Of a stretch of DNA of 64,000 nt, positions 61,801 through 64,000 are shown one piece after another (within the stretch, counting starts at the first letter, position 1; every line of letters begins with the position of its first letter). The position numbers and the translations under genes are program-made. The notes below the pieces were generated by a model. It saw only the letters and a list, made by a program, of their open reading frames with translations, did not search any database and had not been told where the DNA came from. This DNA comes from Palsa-295 sp963781105 (GTDB lineage Bacteria > Acidobacteriota > Terriglobia > Acidiferrales > UBA7541): NCBI GenBank assembly GCA_963781105.1, contig CAWAED010000002.1:1-64000 (forward strand). The letters are read 5' to 3'.

Positions 61801-62507
61801 ATTTGCGAGTCTCGAATGATTCCAGCGCCCTGCGCTTCCGCTTGAAACAGGTATCCAGTGTCAAGGACCTCCTTTGTGGAGATGGATTGTGGAAAGGAAT
61901 CTACGACCGTAATGTGCTGCCCCTGTCGATTCAGCTGTTTTGCGTCGCGAGCTTTGCGGATCGCAGCCTCAACGGAATTGGCGCGAGCCGCAATTTCAAT
62001 GTCGTCCGCCTTTGGGCTGGCGACCGTGAGCATGAGAGCAGCGGTATCTCCAAAATCGCTCTGGAAACTGATTGGGCCCGCGCCCTGAGGCAACTGAGAA
62101 TTTAGAGCATTCAGCTTGAGGTTGATATCGCTGAATTGCCGCTTGGTATCGGTGACGCCCTCATCGAGTTGTATTGTCACAAACGAATAGCCCGGCAGCG
62201 ATATGGACTTAATGCCGTAGTCCGCGTCTGTTCCTGGATGAATGGTCTTATTCTCGGCAGCAACATCCTCAATGCGTCGCGTAATGAATTGCTCGACCTG
62301 TTGCGCCGTCGCGCCGGGCCACGGACAAGCCGCGACGCCGACGCGCACAGGGATTTCCGGGTCCTTTCGTTGCGGCATGGACTTATAGCCGAACCAACCC
62401 CAAATGAGGACTCCGGCCAGAAACATCCAGGAGATGTGGGGATGCTCGACGAAGAATTTTGGAACATTCCGTCGATTACTGAGGTCTTGCTCGTTTTCGT
62501 GTGCCAT
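58836..62507 (-). CDS. RND-family efflux transporter permease
   Basis: 1223 residues, somewhat longer than AcrB. Twelve membrane helices in the usual 1+5+1+5 order, with large periplasmic loops after helices 1 and 7. Motifs: helix 1 near WMFLAGVLIWGWFGY, porter domains, and a helix-4 region LGLLVDVPVVSGDGIKRHL. AcrB-like pumps have two adjacent Asp here; this one has Asp563 followed by Val. It starts 13 bp after the membrane-fusion protein gene. Substrate unknown; drug or metal export is typical. Confidence 0.92.
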   Translation of the reverse strand: MAHENEQDLSNRRNVPKFFVEHPHISWMFLAGVLIWGWFGYKSMPQRKDPEIPVRVGVAACPWPGATAQQVEQFITRRIEDVAAENKTIHPGTDADYGIKSISLPGYSFVTIQLDEGVTDTKRQFSDINLKLNALNSQLPQGAGPISFQSDFGDTAALMLTVASPKADDIEIAARANSVEAAIRKARDAKQLNRQGQHITVVDSFPQSISTKEVLDTGYLFQAEAQGAGIIRDSQIIQGSGFIGLDGVSDADDSSIQAFVKRFISERLKRSELHPDAWEPIVVRDPRETRTKLASVAGDKYSYAELDNYSDLIARTVQGAPEVSKVERRGVLSQTIYLDYSQDRLAAYGLRPGDLSKVISARNVIAPGGTVETGEHRVTLIPSGQFDTARSIGDVAVSATSQGAPVYLRDLVQISRGYQAPAAYLNYYTWRDASGHWQRSRAITLAVYMRDKLQIVRFGQNVNSKLEQLRQVLPADLILAHTSDQPLQVKENINLFMRALVEAIILVVIVSLLGFWEWRLALIMALAIPITLAMTFGVVYVLGIDLQQVSIASLIIALGLLVDVPVVSGDGIKRHLAEGFPRMTACWLGPTKLATAIFYATITNVIAYLPFLMLTGNTGEFLKSLPIVMTASLLCALFVAMTFVPFLGYYILRAPAKPEPTIEERRRRGFYGFYNKLVGRAIKHRWAVLGGSLVFLIVGGLFASRLKTQFFPEDVQYWFYLDIWLPNETPLSVTNDTAVQAEQVVRQVIENSTDATTRENRGHLLKSLTTFAGGGGPRFWFSVSPEMPQTNYAQMIVEVNDKEASPKLARPIQDALAKEVPGAWITVRQLQTNPVENPVELLISGQADVDARNEAGDIRTLRQVARQAEDIVSQSPGISVLRDDWFPDDVQQRIQIDPDRANVAGITNADVANASAAAMSGTTVGVFKEGDKNIPIVARLRMEDRAQLADIKNLYVYSSQTNNRVPLLSIATVGNSLETARVARREHFRTISILCYPRPGVLASEILDPILPKLQEFQKNLPPGYQLRIGGERAKQIDGFSNLKIVLMISLIGIYLALLVQFNNAVKPLLVFAAAPYGVIGSLIALSIMHTPFGFMAFLGIASLIGVIVSHVIVLFDFIEEMHAKGEPLEQALPDAGIQRIRPVLITVGATILALLPLAIEGGPLWQPLCYAQIGGLAVATFITLLLVPVLYSIFVLDLKIIRWETKQPPAETEALPAPEMVR

Positions 62508-62520
62508 TTTTCCTCTACCT

Positions 62521-63657
62521 CTATGGAAGAACTTGTACCGAATCGCCGTCCTTCAAGCCGGCGGCTCCAACAACGACGATCTTTTCCCCTGGCTTTACAC
62601 CATCGACTGCCACATCGCTCTCGTGCGTTTCGCCTAGCGTGACGTCGCGCAGATGCGCCACCCATTTGCCGCCTTCTTCCCTGGCAACGAACACCGCGTA
62701 GCGTCCAGGTGAGGCAGGGTCGGCAACAACGGCACTCAGAGGTACGGCGGGAGCGGGAGCCTTTTGGACGCCAGACACTGTGAGCGAGGCGATCATCCCG
62801 GGCTTCAAATAGCTCTGGGGATTAGGCACGGTCACCTCAATAGCGAAGACGCGATTTTTTTCGTCGGCGCTCGCGGCAATACTCGTAACCCGCCCGCTGT
62901 ATTCTTTCGGATCATCCTGAAGATGAATGTTGAATTGTTGCCCCAGGCGTAGATGCCTTACGGCGTACTCGGGGACCCCGAAACTGATTTTGACCGCACT
63001 CGTATCGGCGATCGTAAAGGCCGTCGAACCTGGTTGGGCGAGGTTCCCTAGTTCAATGTTGCGGTCAAGGATGTATCCCGAGAACGGCGCTCTCAGATCG
63101 GCATCCTCAAGCGCCAGCTGCGCTTGGTGCAGACTGGCTTTAGCCTGATCCACACCCGCAAGGGTTGAATCGAATCTGGCCTGCGCTTGATCGAAATCGG
63201 GTTTGATCAAGCTCTTTGTGGCGTAGAGCGCCTTCGCGCGCTCGTAATCCTGCGTTGCTTGCACATGCTGCGCTTGGGCTTGAACGAGGGATGCCGCGGC
63301 TTGGTCGAGCTGATTCTTCAAATCCTGATGGCGAATTTGCGCGAGAACAGAGCTGCGGCTAACGTAATCTCCGGGACCTATGTCGCGACGCCGTCCATCT
63401 GCTCCCGCGACCTGCTTAATCTCCGTTACGTATCCTGCGGACTTGAATGACAAGCTCGCTTGGGCGAATGGCAAAACCGATGCTGAGTAGCGCAAATCTT
63501 CTGAAGACGATTCTAACGTCACATCCACTAGATGAACTGGCGTGGGAGACTTGGCTTCGACTTGCGTGGGTTGATGACAGCCGTTTATTACTGTCATTAA
63601 GGCCACAAGCACAGCTGCTTTTGCTATTCCGGGCCCTATCTTCAATTTGTTATCCAT
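62521..63657 (-). CDS. RND membrane-fusion (HlyD/AcrA) lipoprotein
   Basis: 378 residues. Lipoprotein signal (about 1-26, lipobox TVINGC), barrel-sandwich, and a long coiled-coil hairpin (about 100-175, ALYATKSLIKPDFDQAQARF) and C-terminal barrels with the VVGAAGLKDGDSVQV end. ATG 63657 has GGAG 8 bp upstream; the frame extends to 63771 without support. It links the RND permease to an outer-membrane channel, whose gene end is at 63774. Confidence 0.9.
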   Translation of the reverse strand: MDNKLKIGPGIAKAAVLVALMTVINGCHQPTQVEAKSPTPVHLVDVTLESSSEDLRYSASVLPFAQASLSFKSAGYVTEIKQVAGADGRRRDIGPGDYVSRSSVLAQIRHQDLKNQLDQAAASLVQAQAQHVQATQDYERAKALYATKSLIKPDFDQAQARFDSTLAGVDQAKASLHQAQLALEDADLRAPFSGYILDRNIELGNLAQPGSTAFTIADTSAVKISFGVPEYAVRHLRLGQQFNIHLQDDPKEYSGRVTSIAASADEKNRVFAIEVTVPNPQSYLKPGMIASLTVSGVQKAPAPAVPLSAVVADPASPGRYAVFVAREEGGKWVAHLRDVTLGETHESDVAVDGVKPGEKIVVVGAAGLKDGDSVQVLP

Positions 63658-63773
63658 GATTTCTACTCCGCTCCGATTGCTTTCTCGAACTTTGCACTGG
63701 TTCTCCGAAATTCTGGACGCGCCCACTGACAGCGCACCTCGGCTGCCGGTTTGAGATGAGGCTGTTCGCATGG

Positions 63774-64000
63774 CTACTCTTCCCCCATTGACTTGCGCAA
63801 CTCAGCGAAGGCGCTCCAATAGGAGGAAAGCGCTTCCTGATACTGAGCATTGGTCTCCGAGCTCTTGGCTTGGGCTTCGAGAAGATCTTTCAAGAGCGAA
63901 GCCTGCTGTTTGTATTTGTCGTTCGTCACCCGGAGCTGTTCCACAGCGGCTTCATGAGCGGTCCGAGAAGCCTTAAGCAGCAAAGAAGCTTCCCGCCATT
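63774..64000 (-). CDS. Outer-membrane efflux protein (TolC-like), C-terminal part
   Basis: Partial: about 74 residues reach the window edge, and the start lies beyond it. Heptad-like helices (AHEAAVEQLRVTNDKYKQQ, LLKDLLEAQAKSSETNAQY) and the end ELRKSMG fit the last coiled-coil repeat of TolC-family channels. It is the first gene of the tripartite pump operon. Confidence 0.8.
   Translation of the reverse strand, partial: WREASLLLKASRTAHEAAVEQLRVTNDKYKQQASLLKDLLEAQAKSSETNAQYQEALSSYWSAFAELRKSMGEE

Noticed and set aside
1..64000. CRISPR array or restriction/defence cluster
   Set aside because: No regularly spaced repeats and no cas, methylase or nuclease genes were seen.

Overview
The window looks like the chromosome of an acidobacterium. 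This is inferred from protein style: paired universal stress proteins, a STAS-like protein next to an FNR-type regulator, SpoIIE phosphatases, a glycine-rich TonB and a DmsE/MtrB cytochrome conduit. No ribosomal marker is present to prove it.

The main structure is a genomic island of about 51.7 kb. A complete tRNA-Asn(GTT) gene lies at 1165-1239. Its last 47 bases plus 2 flanking bases (1193-1241) recur as a perfect 49-bp direct repeat at 52892-52940. A tyrosine recombinase lies immediately inside the left repeat, followed by an excisionase-like protein, a plasmid-type primase and a broken conjugation ATPase. This is the layout of an integrative element that entered at a tRNA 3' end and lost its transfer genes. 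Outside the right repeat lies a second mobility module: a serine recombinase whose C-terminus is encoded inside the repeat, an ImmA-like peptidase, an XRE repressor and the repressor's palindromic operators. The far right (57-64 kb) is a SpoIIE phosphatase, a K+ channel and an RND efflux system.

The island cargo appears to be one regulon. Fourteen intergenic regions between 6.9 and 49.2 kb carry two CRP/FNR-type sites (GTGA-N6-TCAC or a close variant), always exactly 22 bp centre to centre. In most of them a -10-like hexamer lies so that the proximal site is centred at about -41.5 and the distal one at -63.5. None was seen outside the island. The island encodes two intact CRP/FNR regulators with a CRP-like RETVTR recognition helix and N-terminal C-x2-C-x8-C cysteines, plus a fragment of a third.

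The controlled genes resemble an anaerobic or energy-starvation programme: four universal stress proteins (and remnants of two more), Hsp20, an MgtA-type Mg2+ ATPase, two zinc alcohol dehydrogenases, three flavin-binding PNPOx-like proteins, pyruvate:ferredoxin oxidoreductase with a DHOD-like partner, ADP-forming acyl-CoA synthetase fused to a GNAT domain, a pyruvate kinase-like gene with two frameshifts, TonB, and an electron-transfer set. The last comprises a decaheme DmsE/MtrA-like cytochrome, an MtrB/PioB-like porin, a NapC-like quinol dehydrogenase, a cupredoxin, a diheme cytochrome and a family of small monoheme cytochromes. Together they could let the host make ATP from pyruvate and pass electrons through the outer membrane when oxygen is short. 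That functional reading is inference; the gene families and the operator pattern are seen in the sequence.
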